A DNA stretch of 64,000 bases from Paulinella micropora (GCA_009731375.1 BJOX01000055.1:21471-85470), one strand, 5' to 3'. Shown: positions 1 through 10,649, numbered from the stretch's first letter. The notes: generated by a model not told the origin, from the sequence alone. Numbers and translations: made by a program.

Positions 1-34
<34 letters not shown>
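1..34. other. Poly-G run at window edge
   Basis: The window opens with 34 consecutive G. Other G/C runs in this window sit beside assembly gaps, so this is probably the edge of a gap rather than biology (inference). Confidence 0.6.
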
Positions 35-35
<1 letters not shown>

Positions 36-376
36 GCGTGTGTGCGGCAACTCCCCTAAGATAAATATTTGCGTGCATTCCAAAGCAATTATATCAGCAT
101 CAACATCATGCCTGGGCCTAGCTCCCCTGCAAATATAAGCTCCCAACTCCTTCTCGTTCCCATAAACCATGACTTATTCCGACTGGGGTGCGCCTATGCG
201 GGTGGCCTTAGCTTTCTCTTTTGCTTTCCATTCGTTTTTGTTGTTTATAAGCAATAAGCAATAAACAATACACTGTTTTACCTCAGGGGAAGAACATAGA
301 AAGCTGTCCTTGAGGGGATAAGCTTCTAGATCTCTACCTAATTATATATTATATATAAAAATATATATATATATAT
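35..376. other. Intergenic, no gene seen
   Basis: A/T-rich DNA with no supported gene. It ends in an AT dinucleotide tract (about 345-377) next to the left arm of the large inverted repeat. Confidence 0.6.
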
Positions 377-773
377 ATTTATGTATTCGCGACTTGTCCA
401 ACCGCAAAATATTAAACAAGCTTTAAAAATATGAAAAACCAACATTTGACATATAGAAAACATACATAGAAAACAGAAAAGTATCAAATGTTTAACATAA
501 ATTTATCTAACTAAGCATATTAAGAGAGATTTTGACGAAAAGACACATAAACCATATTTTTATTTCATAAAAATATATATAAACTGCGTGTATATGGTTT
601 ATGTGTCTTTTCGTCAAAATCTCTCTTAATATGCTTAGTTAGATAAATTTATGTTAAACATTTGACACTTTTTTTGTTTTCTATGTATGTTTTCTATATG
701 TCCAATATTGGTTTTTAATATTTTTAAAGCTTGTTTAATACTTTGCGGTTGGACAAGTCGCGAATACATAAAT
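377..773. repeat. Large near-perfect inverted repeat, arms of about 181 bp
   Basis: The left arm (377-557) is the reverse complement of the right arm (592-773) with only a few mismatches, around a 34-base A/T-rich spacer (558-591). The outer ends read ATGTATTCGCGACTTGTCC and its complement. The inner ends read AGACACATAAACCATAT and its complement. It contains no gene. It lies just outside the PLV genes, so it could be a viral terminal repeat, a head-to-head junction or an unrelated foldback element. Confidence 0.9.
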
Positions 774-825
774 GATCACACCCCAAAAAAATGGGGGGAA
801 GGGGGGGGGGGGGGGGGGGCCCCCA

Positions 826-835
826 NNNNNNNNNN
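826..835. other. Assembly gap (10 N)
   Basis: Ten N preceded by a run of about 19 G and then 5 C. Confidence 0.95.
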
Positions 836-1081
836 ACATAAAACATACAAAAAATATTTTCTCTCGAAATTAGTTCCTCTGACATAGAAACTCTTTTGGT
901 CGCCTCAGTGAAAATCTGTAAAATTCCTTTTGGTTCTTTGGTCGCCAAAAGACCAAAAGACCAATGGACATCTTCGCGGAAATAGAATTTTCTAGAATTC
1001 TGGAATGTTTTATCCTTTTCCTTTTTTGACCAAAATTGGTGGCATCGGCTCAGCCATAACGATATCATTTTGCTAATGTGA
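836..1081. other. Intergenic, no supported gene
   Basis: A/T-rich DNA with a short repeated CCAAAAGACCAAAAGACCAA tract near 945-965. A minus-strand open frame crosses it but runs into the gap and has no recognisable motif. Confidence 0.4.
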
Positions 1082-1513
1082 TCAAAATTGAAGGCGTCTT
1101 AAAAATTCAATATTAGATTCCATTTCTCTCTGCTCCTCCCTTTGCTCCTCCGTCATTTTCTCCATCCGCTCCTCTTTCTGCTTCTCTGCCTCTTCCTCTT
1201 TCTGCTTGAGATATTCTTCTTTGTATTTATCCAATATTTCCTTATTAGTGTCTCTGTATGTCTTTTGTTGCTCTTGGATATTATCCTTGTTTAATGTGTA
1301 ATATTCCCGTCGTTGTTTATTTATCTTATCCCTGTTTGCTTCTCTATATTTCCTTGGCTGTTCTTTAACCTTTTCCTTGTTATTTTCCCTGTACTTTTTT
1401 CAATATTCTTTGATTTTCTCCCCGTGTTTCATTTTATATCTTTCCATATATCGTTGCCGTCGGGGATCGGGAGCGTTTAGAAAAACCTTCAGTTCTTCTA
1501 CGATGGTACTCAT
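1082..1513 (-). pseudogene. PLV basic coiled protein with YRENNKEK-type repeats
   Basis: Read from an ATG at 1513, the frame gives about 143 residues very rich in Lys, Glu and Arg. A short repeat of the form KKYRENNKEKV / RKYREANRDKI / REYYTLNKDNI recurs about every 13 residues, followed by a Glu/Gln/Lys coiled-coil tail. One in-frame TGA (1400-1402, codon 38) interrupts it where the repeat pattern expects a codon such as CGA. Similar repeats are common in algal and protist DNA viruses (family knowledge), and a related small protein follows at 2009. A TATAGTATAAAG stretch lies just upstream of the ATG. Role unknown; nucleic-acid binding is possible from the charge. It could be expressed by readthrough, but decay is more likely. 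Confidence 0.7.
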
Positions 1514-2008
1514 ACTTTATACTATACATAGTATGTGTTTAATACTTAATATGTAATTCAATGAGCAAGCGAGAGGATGAATATAAGAGCAAGGCGAGTG
1601 AAAATATCTTCTCCCATTGGTGGCCAACCCCATGGTCGGCCACGTCCAAGTAGATTTTTTAAAGGTTGGAAACTTTTTTAGTATTAAATTTCAATATTTA
1701 TTATATAATTCTTCTTCGTATTACACATTTTTTATATTGTCCAACCTGTCTAACCTTTTATTTAAAAAAAGTAAATTTTCCGAGAGGGGGATACTCTCTA
1801 CTATACACTTTATATAATTTCTAAAAAAAAGGGTCGGCCTAGGACAACCCTGGACACTATTAACACTAAGACGAATCGTCGCACTTAGCCTGCTCAATAC
1901 CACTCTCAAGTGTCCGAGTCGTTTTCAACGGCGTTTTCGCGTTTCTAGTGCGGGATGGATTTTCTATTTAAAATAATTAAAATAATATAATTATATATAG
2001 GATACGTG
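1514..2008. other. Intergenic, no gene seen
   Basis: About 500 bases of mostly A/T-rich DNA between two divergent small PLV genes. It has no open frame with a recognisable product. The right end carries the promoter-like TTATATATAG. Confidence 0.5.
1991..2000 (+). promoter_or_regulatory. TATATA promoter-like box
   Basis: TTATATATAG lies 8 bases before the ATG at 2009. Similar TATATA boxes sit directly upstream of several other genes in this relic (2911, 5404, 6744), which supports a shared viral promoter type. Confidence 0.45.
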
Positions 2009-2236
2009 ATGCCGAGGACACCTCAATTCACCAAGGAAGAAATTGTTCAACGGAGAAGGGAAAGGGCGAAGGCATTTTTGAAGGCTCATCCTGATAAGAA
2101 TAGGGAAAATGCGAAGGCATACTATTACAAGAATCAAGAGAGAATAAAATTATTGCGGAAGGAGAAATACGAAAACCAAAAAGCGGAATTGCTTGAATTA
2201 AGGGCTTTTCGTAATAGTATGTTAAACAATATATAA
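2009..2236 (+). CDS. Small basic PLV protein
   Basis: This intact frame gives 75 residues starting MPRTPQFTKEEIVQRRRERA. It is rich in Lys, Arg and Glu and is probably helical throughout. A piece near residues 28-50 (HPDKNRENAKAYYYKNQERI) resembles the YRENNKEK repeats of the broken gene at 1082-1513, so the two may be paralogues. The ATG at 2009 is preferred over the GTG one codon earlier because it follows the TATATA box closely. It is one of only two PLV genes here with no visible break. Function unknown; DNA binding or virion packing is possible from the charge only. Confidence 0.65.
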   Translation: MPRTPQFTKEEIVQRRRERAKAFLKAHPDKNRENAKAYYYKNQERIKLLRKEKYENQKAELLELRAFRNSMLNNI

Positions 2237-2277
2237 TTTATTTTATATATAAAAATATATACGCTATTATATAAACC

Positions 2278-2781
2278 ATGGACACCTCTCACCTCCGATC
2301 GTATTGGACATATGAAGACTTACAACTCCATTTGGATTATGTGAATGGAAATTACTTTCTAAATCTAGTTAATGCCGTTTCATTTATATCGCCCGATGGA
2401 AAGTGGCACACGGCCGACTGGAACTTGTGGAAAGCATATAAAAGGGGCGGAACAATATTGTTGTTGCTCACATGAGATTACAAAGAATTACATCGTAAAA
2501 AATGTAAAAAACGGGAGCGAAATGGTGCTAGGCTCTGAATGCATCAAGCGGTTTAAGAACGATAAAATGAACGAAGACCTGTCATTGCTCATCCACACCC
2601 TTGACAATCCGAGCATCAAATTTTGTTGTTATTGTAATAGCAATAGGGAAATTCCAAAAAAGATTGTAGAAAAGTATCCAAATAGGGACAAGTATTACCG
2701 TGCTTAATCAATAGATTGAAGCATTGCAAACATTGCGGACAATACAAAGGATTTATTAAATGCGGGTGCTTAAATAAGTAA
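2278..2781 (+). pseudogene. Zinc-ribbon PLV protein, two frameshifts
   Basis: The gene starts MDTSHLRSYWTYEDLQLHL at 2278 and moves into a second frame near 2440-2470. There it shows a CCCSH cluster followed by NYIVKN and GSECIKRF, a Cys pattern known from zinc-binding domains of large DNA viruses. It moves to a third frame near 2700, ending with a CKHCG and CGC cluster and a stop at 2779-2781. The three frames together look like one protein of about 165 residues with two Cys-rich zinc sites. Two small indels break it. TATATAAAAATATATA lies upstream. It sits between small basic genes and the primase, as accessory PLV genes often do. Function unknown. Confidence 0.6.
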
Positions 2782-2910
2782 GAAAGACAAGTTGTTTTTT
2801 TTGTCATAACGATATATAAAAAATTATAATTACCTATTAAGGACAACACCATACATGGATATACGGATATATAGAATAATTAATTTATTTTATAAAAAAA
2901 TCCGAGCGAC

Positions 2911-2918
2911 TATATAAT
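2911..2918 (+). promoter_or_regulatory. TATATAAT box before primase gene
   Basis: TATATAAT abuts the ATG at 2919, with the same placement as the box at 1991. The initiation distance is short, so the mRNA leader would be near zero if this box positions transcription. That leaves its role as a core promoter uncertain. Confidence 0.35.
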
Positions 2919-4171
2919 ATGACCGCGCCGACACTGACCAATGAACAATGGTATTGGAAACAAGAAGAAGCACTGAGAGATAAACCACAAGATGCGGTTC
3001 TTATCAAGTGGGGAAATAAACAATTTACCACTATGCCATGCCAAGAGGATTTCGTAGCATTGATTGAAAAAACGCCCGATGACCAAAAGCAATACTATGA
3101 AGTATTAATGGAAAACAAACCCCAACGAATGTTTGCCGACATTGATGGCGATGAATTATCAATCACACGAGAAAAAATGTATGAGCGGTGGAACACGCTT
3201 ATGGAAAACGTATTTGCTAGTGTAGGCTTGAAGTATAATCCCAAAAAAGCCAAATACTTAGACGCGAGCAAGAATGGTAAAATGTCGTGCCATTTTTCTT
3301 ATGATAGCGGCTTGGTGTTTAAAAACTGCGAAACACAAAAAGAGTTTTGGAAGTATGTGGAAGTAGTGATTGAAAAAGATTATCCCGACCTCTGCTCCAC
3401 ATTTGAACGAGCCGACAAGAATATTGAATTGCGAACCATACTTGATATTTCCGTCTATAACAAAAACAGGGCTTTTCGCACTATCTACTCTCATAAAGAG
3501 GATAGCGATCGCGTTTTGCTTCCGTATTCATACACCCCAAAAACAAACACTTTGAAACTGCTACAAGATGTAGAAATAGATGATTATCTGATTATGCGCC
3601 CCGATGACAATACATTCTACGATGTCAAAATTCCCGAATATACAACTTTGAAACGATATCAACATATTACATTGGACGAAATACGCGAAATTATACTCAG
3701 CAAAATACCAAATGTAGAAATTGTTGAAATAAGCAGAGAATGTTTGTTTTAAAAACCATAGGGACGCGAGTATGTATTATAAACGGAGAAGAAAATAACA
3801 GCGGCAATTGCTATGTAGTATGGAGAAGAAACGGGCTGTATTTCTACTGCCACGATAGCACTTGCGAGGGTAAAGGCATGAAAATTCATGAACTATCACC
3901 CCCCATCGTCCGTAATATCAACACGATTGATGACATGCGCCGACTCGCCAGCGAATGTAATAGCGTAGAAAAATTCAAAGAATTGATAGACACTGCTTTG
4001 GCCTGGATGAATGAATCATACACTTTTGCTAACTTGGCAAAGCCGACCATAATTGAAGAATATGTTGATTCCAAAGACAAGAAGGTATTTCGCTGTAAGA
4101 CGGAATCGGCCATGGAATCATTCTTCAAAAACAAAAGAGTAAGGACTAATTATCAAAGGAAGACTGGATAG
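2919..4171 (+). pseudogene. Archaeo-eukaryotic primase part of PLV primase-helicase
   Basis: The first frame (2919-3752, 277 residues) carries the three primase motifs. FADIDGD near residue 71 has the metal-binding acidic pair, SCHFSYDSG near 122 has the Ser-x-His motif, and NRAFRTIYSHK lies near 181. A stop at 3750-3752 ends it, but the next frame (3740-4171) continues at once. It has a possible zinc site (CYVVW, then FYCHDSTCEG) and a linker. A second shift near 4155-4165 leads into the helicase. Proteins of this family make primers and unwind DNA during replication of virophages, PLVs and larger DNA viruses. Two single-base-type shifts make this copy non-functional unless they are assembly errors. 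The ATG at 2919 follows a TATATAAT box. Confidence 0.8.
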
Positions 4172-5367
4172 CGCTAGGTAAAAACCCCGCCAAATTGAAC
4201 GTCGTTGATTTGTATAAAATATGGACTACACACCCGAGAAGACGCGAAGTAAATGACGTAATCTTTGACCCCAATGCATACTTTGATAACGACAAACAAG
4301 GGTTTTATAACTTGTTTAAGGGTTTTGAAATCCCAGCGGACACATTAGGAGACGTGAAATCATTCACGGCAGAAGAAGAAAAAAATGAAGCATTCTTTCA
4401 ACATATCCTAAACAGATGGTGCGGGGGAAGGCAGGACATATATGAAAAAGTGCTTGATATGTTTGCGAGCATTTACCCAAAGCCGTGGCAAACACTACAC
4501 TTATCATTAGTTTTGGCAAGCACTGAACGAGCAGGTAAGGGTATTCTTGAAATATTCAAAGACATAATAGGTGCCGATTATTACTTCCAGCCGTCCGACG
4601 TTAGAGAAATATTAGGCGATTTCAATGCGCAACTCGCAAAAGAAATCGTAGTATTTATGGACGAAATGGTTTGGGGCGGTGATAAAGAACGAGCGGGAAC
4701 CATTAAGAAACTTGTATCAGAAAACACGCTCACTCTTAAACAAAAATCTTTACCAAATCTAACACTAGAAAATATGTTATTCCTAGTCCTTGCTTCAAAC
4801 GAAGAGTGGGTAGTGCCAGCGGGCACTACAGAGCAACGATGGCTAGTCCTTGAAGTGTCTGACGAACTGGCACTCATGAAATCAGACGAAAAGAGAAAAG
4901 TGATTGCGGATATTAGATCTATTGACAGGCAACGACTGGCAAAGTTTCTCCTTGAACGAGACCTCAGCGAGTTTAACGATCGCGAAACAATCATTACGAA
5001 GGGGCTACGAGAACAAAAAGTAAAATCCCTTTCAAAGTTGAGAAAGTGGTGGTTGGATTGCTTAAACTTGGGATATATCACAAAAGACTTTCCAGAAATT
5101 CATTTTGGTGGAGAGGTTTCAAAAGAAGCATTATATGACGTGTATAAAGCCAATGCGAATGACCCGCACACTTCGCGAGTCAGTTTCTGGACTAGTCTTA
5201 GAAAACTAATGCCAGGCGTGGTAGAAAAGAAGAAAACAACAGAAGCAGGCGCGCGAGTTAGATACGTAGATTTACCAACATTAGAAGAGTGCAAAAATCA
5301 ATGGAAGGTTATTTATGGCGATAATGAATGGGGTTTTGATGATGATGACGACGATGACGATGAATAA
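4172..5367 (+). pseudogene. SF3 (D5-like) helicase part of PLV primase-helicase
   Basis: This is the C-terminal half of the replication protein; the long open part runs from 4195. It shows a Walker A variant (STERAGKGIL, about residue 111), Walker B with acidic pair (VVFMDEMVW, about 153), a motif C ending in Asn (VLASNEEW, about 197) and a following Arg in EQRWLVLEV. These are the D5/SF3 helicase signatures in the usual order. A winged-helix-like tail ends in a run of Asp. The open frame begins with a TTG, and readable coding continues upstream of it in the same frame, so it is a continuation of the primase gene rather than a separate gene. It would act as a hexameric replicative helicase. 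Confidence 0.82.
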
Positions 5368-5403
5368 ACAATATAAAAAAAACGGATTCTTTTTTGTTAT
5401 GCT

Positions 5404-5410
5404 TATATAT
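5404..5410 (+). promoter_or_regulatory. TATATAT box
   Basis: TATATAT lies 3 bases before the ATG at 5414. It follows a T-rich tract (5389-5397) that could end the upstream transcript. Confidence 0.35.
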
Positions 5411-5413
5411 AAC

Positions 5414-6098
5414 ATGTCATCAACCAAAGGAGATTATCTAAGTCAAATAGAAAAATAGACTCATTTAAGTAGCGACATAAAACTGCCAACAAGCAAATCG
5501 CTCAAACCTGAGATTATCGCATTTTACGAAAAATACAGACCAGAACAACCCCCGCGGGATGATAATGTTGAAGTTTCATTGCTCTGTTGATACATTGAAG
5601 AAGGTTGTTTTTGATGAGATAGAAGAATTTACACCCTTTAAAGAAAGTGATTTGAGTGCTGGTATCACCGAAATCAAAACGAATGTGGGAGAAGAACTGG
5701 CCAAAAAAGAAATGCCAGTTAAAACAGGTAAAGAATTACCTGTTTTAGAAGCATCCACGCCAACGAAGGAAAAGAAAACACCGATTAAAGCAAAGCGGAA
5801 TCCGCCCGAGAGCGGGTATAGTTGCTATGAAATAATAACGGCACATTTGAAAGTATCACAAGACCCGTTTAACTTCTTGTACATGAAAGTTGAAGACCGC
5901 ACGACAATGCAGGAGGATATGAAAAAATGGCACGAGAGTAGATACGCACATATACCGCCAGAGCAACGACCTATTCTTAAATATGGTAAGTTAGATTATA
6001 AGACATTTTTTCGCGATGTCTTGTCTCAACACGAGGGCAAACTCACGACAACAAAAGATATGTATGTATGCCAGGTTTCACGTGTAAGCGGCGGTTAG
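5414..6098 (+). pseudogene. Unrecognised PLV protein, stop plus frameshift
   Basis: The gene begins MSSTKGDYLSQIEK at 5414, meets an in-frame TAG at 5456-5458, stays readable, and shifts frame near 5575-5590. From there the open frame continues to 6098. The N-terminal part is polar (TSKSLKPEIIAFYEKYRPEQ), then comes a Lys/Glu/Pro-rich linker. The C-terminal segment has aromatic and charged residues (KYGKLDYKTFFRDVLSQHEG) and looks like a folded domain. I do not recognise the family. It follows the helicase in the same direction and meets the next gene tail to tail with a short overlap. Position suggests a late or packaging-related gene, but nothing in the sequence proves this. Confidence 0.5.
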
Positions 6099-6724
6099 TG
6101 CTATATCCTTCATAACATCAATTTTGAAAAATGATGGGTTGAATGAAATAGGCTTGTCGGCATTCCTTGATTTATAATAAACATTTAATGAAATGTCCGC
6201 ACCTGCTTCGCAAGTCACAGGCACTCTATTCGTTGGATAAGTTTCAATACGACCCGTTGTTTTAGCCATCTGTGTTGTTATTAATATAGCATTGCTGGGG
6301 GTTGTAATCTGCCACGTCAAAAGAACTTGTGTCGTTGTTGTTTTTTGCACAATCCAATAACAATTATATTCTTCATTGCTAAGAGCAAGAAAATACTCAA
6401 TTATATCTGTTTCAAGGTTATAAGCATATTTACCATCGTCAAAATAAATTGAAATTGAAAAGAACCATTTCCTGACGTCTCGGCCATTGTTAAACAACCA
6501 GAGAAAGAAACGATTATGGATTGACCAACACCCAGATTAGATATTGTTTTGCTACCAGTGCCAGATGTGTCAAGAGTTGTAAATGATGTGCCAGTCATCG
6601 CGGATCTAAGTGCCGTAGAATTATACGCATTTTGAATAACTCTCGTCAATGTGGGAGTAGCAGTAATGGCAATAGTTTTAGTATCTATTGACTGCTGTTC
6701 TTGCGATCGTCCAAATATATTCAT
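6078..6724 (-). pseudogene. Beta-rich PLV structural protein, frameshifted
   Basis: Read on the minus strand from an ATG at 6724 (MNIFGRSQEQQSIDTKTIAI), the first frame runs about 80 residues. It then shifts near 6440-6470 into the frame that continues to 6078. Both halves are rich in Thr, Ser, Val and Ile in alternating strands (GSKTISNLGVGQSIIVSFSG, then CYWIVQKTTTTQVLLTWQIT), as expected for a beta-sandwich virion or fibre component. No enzymatic motif is present. It is divergent from the fibre gene at 6768, with a shared TATATAA box between them, so the two may be expressed together late in infection. Assignment as structural rests on composition and neighbours. Confidence 0.5.
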
Positions 6725-6743
6725 TTTTTAAAACTACATATAC

Positions 6744-6750
6744 TATATAA
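6744..6750. promoter_or_regulatory. TATATAA box in divergent promoter
   Basis: The 43-base gap between the divergent starts at 6724 and 6768 contains CTATATAAAATAATAG. It could serve both the structural gene on the minus strand and the fibre gene on the plus strand. Confidence 0.4.
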
Positions 6751-6767
6751 AATAATAGAATTAAATT

Positions 6768-9700
6768 ATGAACCATTTAGGCAATCCATGGACATATCAT
6801 TTTTACGGCTCTGTCATAGTGGATGAGAATTTAGAAATTGATGGAGTATTATATGGCGATCATATTGAAGCAAACTCAATACAAGCAAGGACTGATGACA
6901 TAACAATATCATCGCGAAATAATATCTGACACTGGTTATGTGTCAATTAATAACGAATATGACTTACCAATAGCGGACGGCACGGCGAACCAAGTATTAA
7001 AAACAGATGGGTTGGGCAATACTTCATTTGCTACATTAACTTCAAGTTATATAAGCGACTTTGAACTTGATAAATTAACGGACGTAACAATAACGGGCAC
7101 ACCCAACAGCAATCAATTGCTTATTTATAGCACAGGGCAATGGAGAAACACAACATCGCCTTTTCTGAGATTAGATGGAATTTTCAATATGACGGGAACA
7201 TTGAATATGGGAGGGCAAAGCATAACAAATGTTAATCTTGTTGATGGCGTAGATGTTTCTGTTCTTGATACTTCGGTGGTTAAACTAACAGGAGACCAAA
7301 CAATAACGGGGAATAAGGGTTTCGTAGATAAAATAACAACATGGTATGGGAAACCGATAATCATAGGTAGAGCAACAAAAGGAAATGGTGCTACTGGTGG
7401 ATTGGAATTGTATGGTAATTATGGCGACCGAACTGGTGGTGCGCATATGCAAGCAATTACATCACAAGACAATTATCCTACTTTTTCATTAGTCAATTTA
7501 GGGCATGGTAGTGTAAGTATGGCCTTTGATGCTTATATGGATTCGAACGGATGGGAATCTAGTTATGCGAGTTCAAGTTTTGCGATCGCGAAAGTTAATG
7601 ATAAATTTAGATTTTTGTATGGTATTGGGAGTACCATCGGGGATGTTGTTCCATGGGACACCGCTCTGGAGGTTGATACTGCAGGTTCGTTAACCGCGAA
7701 AGCAATAACTGCAAGTGGATTAATAACGGCAAGTGCGGGATTAAATATGGGAGAGCAAAGCATAACAAATGTTAATTTGGTTGATGGTGTTGATGTTTCT
7801 GTTCTTGATACTTCCGTGGTTAAACTAACAGGAGACCAAACCATAGGAGGAATTAAAACATTTAGCAGTATAATAAATGCGAGTGCGGGGATTGATATGA
7901 AAAGCCAAAGCATAACAAATGTAAATCTTGTTGATGGCGTGGATGTTTTCGTTCTTGATACTTCGGTGGTTAAACTAACAGGAGACCAAACCATAGCAGA
8001 AAAAAAAATTACATCAGTTTTAGAAGTAAGTGGTTTATCCAATCCTACTACTTTTGATGGTATTGGCATTGCCTTTGATACAAAAATAGGAATGATTGCA
8101 GCACAAAAAACAGCAACAGCGACATTTTATCCGATACAAATAACGGGTTCGTATGTAGAGTTATATTCGGGTAATACTTTAATTATAACCGCAACTGGAA
8201 CAACATTAAGTTTGAATAACAACAAAATAACAAACTTAGCAGACCCTTCCGCTTCAACAGATGGAGCAAATAAAAGTTATGTTGATACAAAAGACGGGCA
8301 AAATGTGAAACTAACAGGAAACCAAACAATAGCAGGAATTAAGACATATAGCAGTGGTGTTGAAATAACGGGAAATTCAATAAATTCAACAACAAAGGGC
8401 ACATTTATCGTTTTCAATTCTACAAGTAATATCGGGTCAATTGCTAGTTTGGATATGAAAACTGCAACATATTACAACTTTGAAATTTCTGCGAAAAAAA
8501 TAAGTTTTATTATTGATGGGACGATTGTTTCGTGGTTTAATGCTACTGGATTAGATTGTAATGGTAGTCGGATTGTTAATCTAGGAGCACCACAAAATGC
8601 GAATGAAGCGGTAAATAGGCAATATCTGGATGACAATTGTGTGAAACTAACAACAGACCAAACCATAACAGGAAGTAAAACATTTAATGGGGCGAGCACT
8701 ACGATAAAATATCTAACTTTAACGAACAATGCCGATTTTAATAATCAAACTATCACTAATGGTGGAAATATAACATATAATGGGGCGAGGATATTAAACC
8801 AAAATGGAGGAGATATATTCTTTTCACAGACATCAGGAGATTATCAATATTTCTTATTTACTCTAAATACCGCTACAAGTGGAACCGCGAACCAACGAGG
8901 TTATGTATTTACGAATGTAGCATTTGATGTAAAAGGGGCGGGACTTTATATTTCAAAACTTTTGGACAATAAAAGTGCTTCGTCTGACATTGTCCGTTTT
9001 AACAATGCTGGCGGTATGCGATTTTATGGTGCTTTGGACATGAACTCAAACAACATAACAAATGGTGGAACAATAACGGGAACATCAATCACTTCAACTG
9101 CTGGCATGACTACAACAACATTAACAACTAGCGACAAAATAACAACAGCATTAGGCAAACCAATAATTATAGGAAACACAACAAAAGGAATAGGAACAAC
9201 AGGAGGCTTAGAATTGTATGGGACTTTTAATAATAATACAACTGGAGCACATATACAAGCGATTACAACAGAAGACAATTATCCAACTTTTCAACTAACT
9301 AATTTAAGTCATAATAACATAAATATGACATTTGATGCGTATTTAGATGCTGGCGGATGGAAATCAAGTTATGCGAGTTCTAATTTTCTAATTAGTAAAT
9401 GGAATAATAAACTTAGATTTTTGTATGATAGCGGGAAAAGTGCTGGGGTTGCTGTTCCTTGGTCTCTCGCCCTGGAACTTGACACATCAGGCTTATTAAC
9501 AACAAAGGCGATTACAGCAAGTGGAGCGATAACAGCAAACGCGGGGATATCAACAACAACATTAACAGCAAGAATCCGTGTCCAAAGCAAAGAAAAAAAT
9601 GCAAATTGAAAGGTGTGAGCATTAATCCAGAAGATGTTAAATGTGTTGATAGTGGTGATGTCGGTTATGGTATAGGTTATTCCGAGTTTATTGCACCATT

Positions 9701-9826
9701 AATTAAAGCGGTTCAACAGTTATCAGAAAGGTAGTTAATTTAGAAAAAGAAAATAATAATCTCATGCTTATTATAGAAGATATATCTAAACAACTAGCAG
9801 TCGTTTTTTCAAATGTCAAACAATAA
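6768..9826 (+). pseudogene. Long repetitive fibre protein with S74-type C terminus
   Basis: The gene starts MNHLGNPWTYHFYGSVIVDE at 6768, shifts frame near 6920-6930, and then runs open to 9609 (889 residues). It is built from repeats. The unit NLVDGVDVSVLDTSVVKLTG occurs three times (about residues 95, 280 and 340). A module of about 120 residues starting GKPIIIG and containing TGGLELYG and DAY-GW-SSYASS occurs twice (about 137 and 739). ITNLADPSASTDGANKSYVD is typical of phage tail fibres. After 9609 the frame shifts. A short piece (NPEDVKCVDSGDVGYGIGYS) matches the end of the S74 intramolecular chaperone, and another shift leads to a coiled-coil tail ending at 9826. The middle of the chaperone is missing. 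It probably formed host-binding fibres. Confidence 0.72.
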
Positions 9827-10171
9827 CGCAACTAGACTTCACAGACCCCCGCCTATTATGGATATGGATGGCGAACTAACTCCCGAGTTAAAGTCTCGGG
9901 TTTTGGATATTGAACTAAAGACAGAAGAGAAAAAAATTGACAATGAAATTGAGAACGAATGGAATTGCTGTATGTCAAATAAGAAAACCGATAGCAGAAT
10001 GATTAAATATTTATTTCAAATGGGTATCATTATCGCCATTATAACCCTTTGTATCGTAAGGCTACTGAAAAGAACTTGCCGTGCGAGGTTGCTAACACTT
10101 ATGTCGGAATTTCAACCTTACTCATAGGAATTTGCCTTCCTTCACCAAGTTCTGGAGGTGGTAAGAAGTAA
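9813..10171 (+). pseudogene. Small two-helix membrane protein, frameshifted
   Basis: The start at 9813 (MSNNNATRLHRPPPIMDMDG) overlaps the fibre tail by 14 bases. A polar N-terminal half is followed by a hydrophobic helix (YLFQMGIIIAIITLCIV). The frame then shifts near 10058-10064. The other frame continues with LPCEVANTYVGISTLLIGIC and a Gly/Lys tail, stopping at 10171, so the ancestral protein had two membrane segments separated by a short Cys-containing loop. The unshifted frame ends at 10127 without the second helix. Small membrane proteins of this type are common in PLVs and virophages, where some belong to the virion. Exact role unknown. Confidence 0.6.
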
Positions 10172-10172
10172 A

Positions 10173-10393
10173 TCACAAATTACCACATTCATATGTATGT
10201 GTCCTGTACCAAGGCGAACTATCACCCGCACACATTAAAGGCAGTGCCTCATCAAAACTACGACAGATATTATTTCCGTTATTTATGAAAACACACTTAA
10301 ACCCTGTATCTACCCCTTGCTTATACAATAAGCACACGATTCGTTCTTTTTTTCTGAGTATCGCGAGTAAAAGTCGCAGGCAGTCCGCGACAT
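10173..10393 (-). pseudogene. Small Cys-rich PLV protein, frameshifted
   Basis: From an ATG at 10393 the minus strand reads MSRTACDFYSRYSEKKNESC, then shifts near 10300-10320. The other frame gives TGFKCVFINNGNNICRSFDE and ends ECGNL before a TGA at 10173-10175. In total it has about 73 residues and six or more Cys. It meets the membrane-protein gene tail to tail, two bases apart. Both halves look protein-like, and the shift falls in a plausible linker. I do not recognise it. The Cys could bind zinc or form disulfides. Confidence 0.4.
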
Positions 10394-10435
10394 AGCAAAT
10401 CTAGATAACACGAATAGTACTATTAATAACATATA

Positions 10436-10648
10436 TTATCCCTCTTCTTTAATTATATTATTATAAATTGCTTCTCGTTGCTTATCTGATAGCGGTAAGC
10501 GGTAAAGGATATTTTCAGGTTTTCTAAAAATATTGGGGTTTCTATTCACTAAGTTCTGAGTGATGCGGATTTGGTCAATTTCCTTCCCTAGCCGTTCTAG
10601 TTCCTCCAGTTGGTGCTCGTCTTTGCTTTTTTCTTTTTTATTTTCCAT
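10436..10648 (-). CDS. Small charged coiled PLV protein
   Basis: This intact 70-residue frame begins MENKKEKSKDEHQLEELERL. The first half is a Lys/Glu-rich predicted coiled coil. The second half (FRKPENILYRLPLSDKQREA) looks like a short helical motif. There is no enzyme signature. It is divergent from the gene at 10673, with a 24-base spacer containing TATATTATATT that may be a shared promoter. It is one of two undamaged PLV frames. Function unknown. Confidence 0.55.
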   Translation of the reverse strand: MENKKEKSKDEHQLEELERLGKEIDQIRITQNLVNRNPNIFRKPENILYRLPLSDKQREAIYNNIIKEEG

Positions 10649-10649
10649 C

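Noticed and set aside
724-1068. Minus-strand frame of 114 residues
   Set aside because: It crosses the gap and the G/C run, has no motif and overlaps the inverted repeat.
1400-1402. Alternative genetic code (TGA as sense)
   Set aside because: TGA serves as a plausible stop in several genes here, and frameshifts accompany the in-frame stops, so decay explains them better.
7125-9590. Minus-strand Val/Pro-rich frames opposite the fibre gene
   Set aside because: They mirror the fibre repeats and lack independent support.
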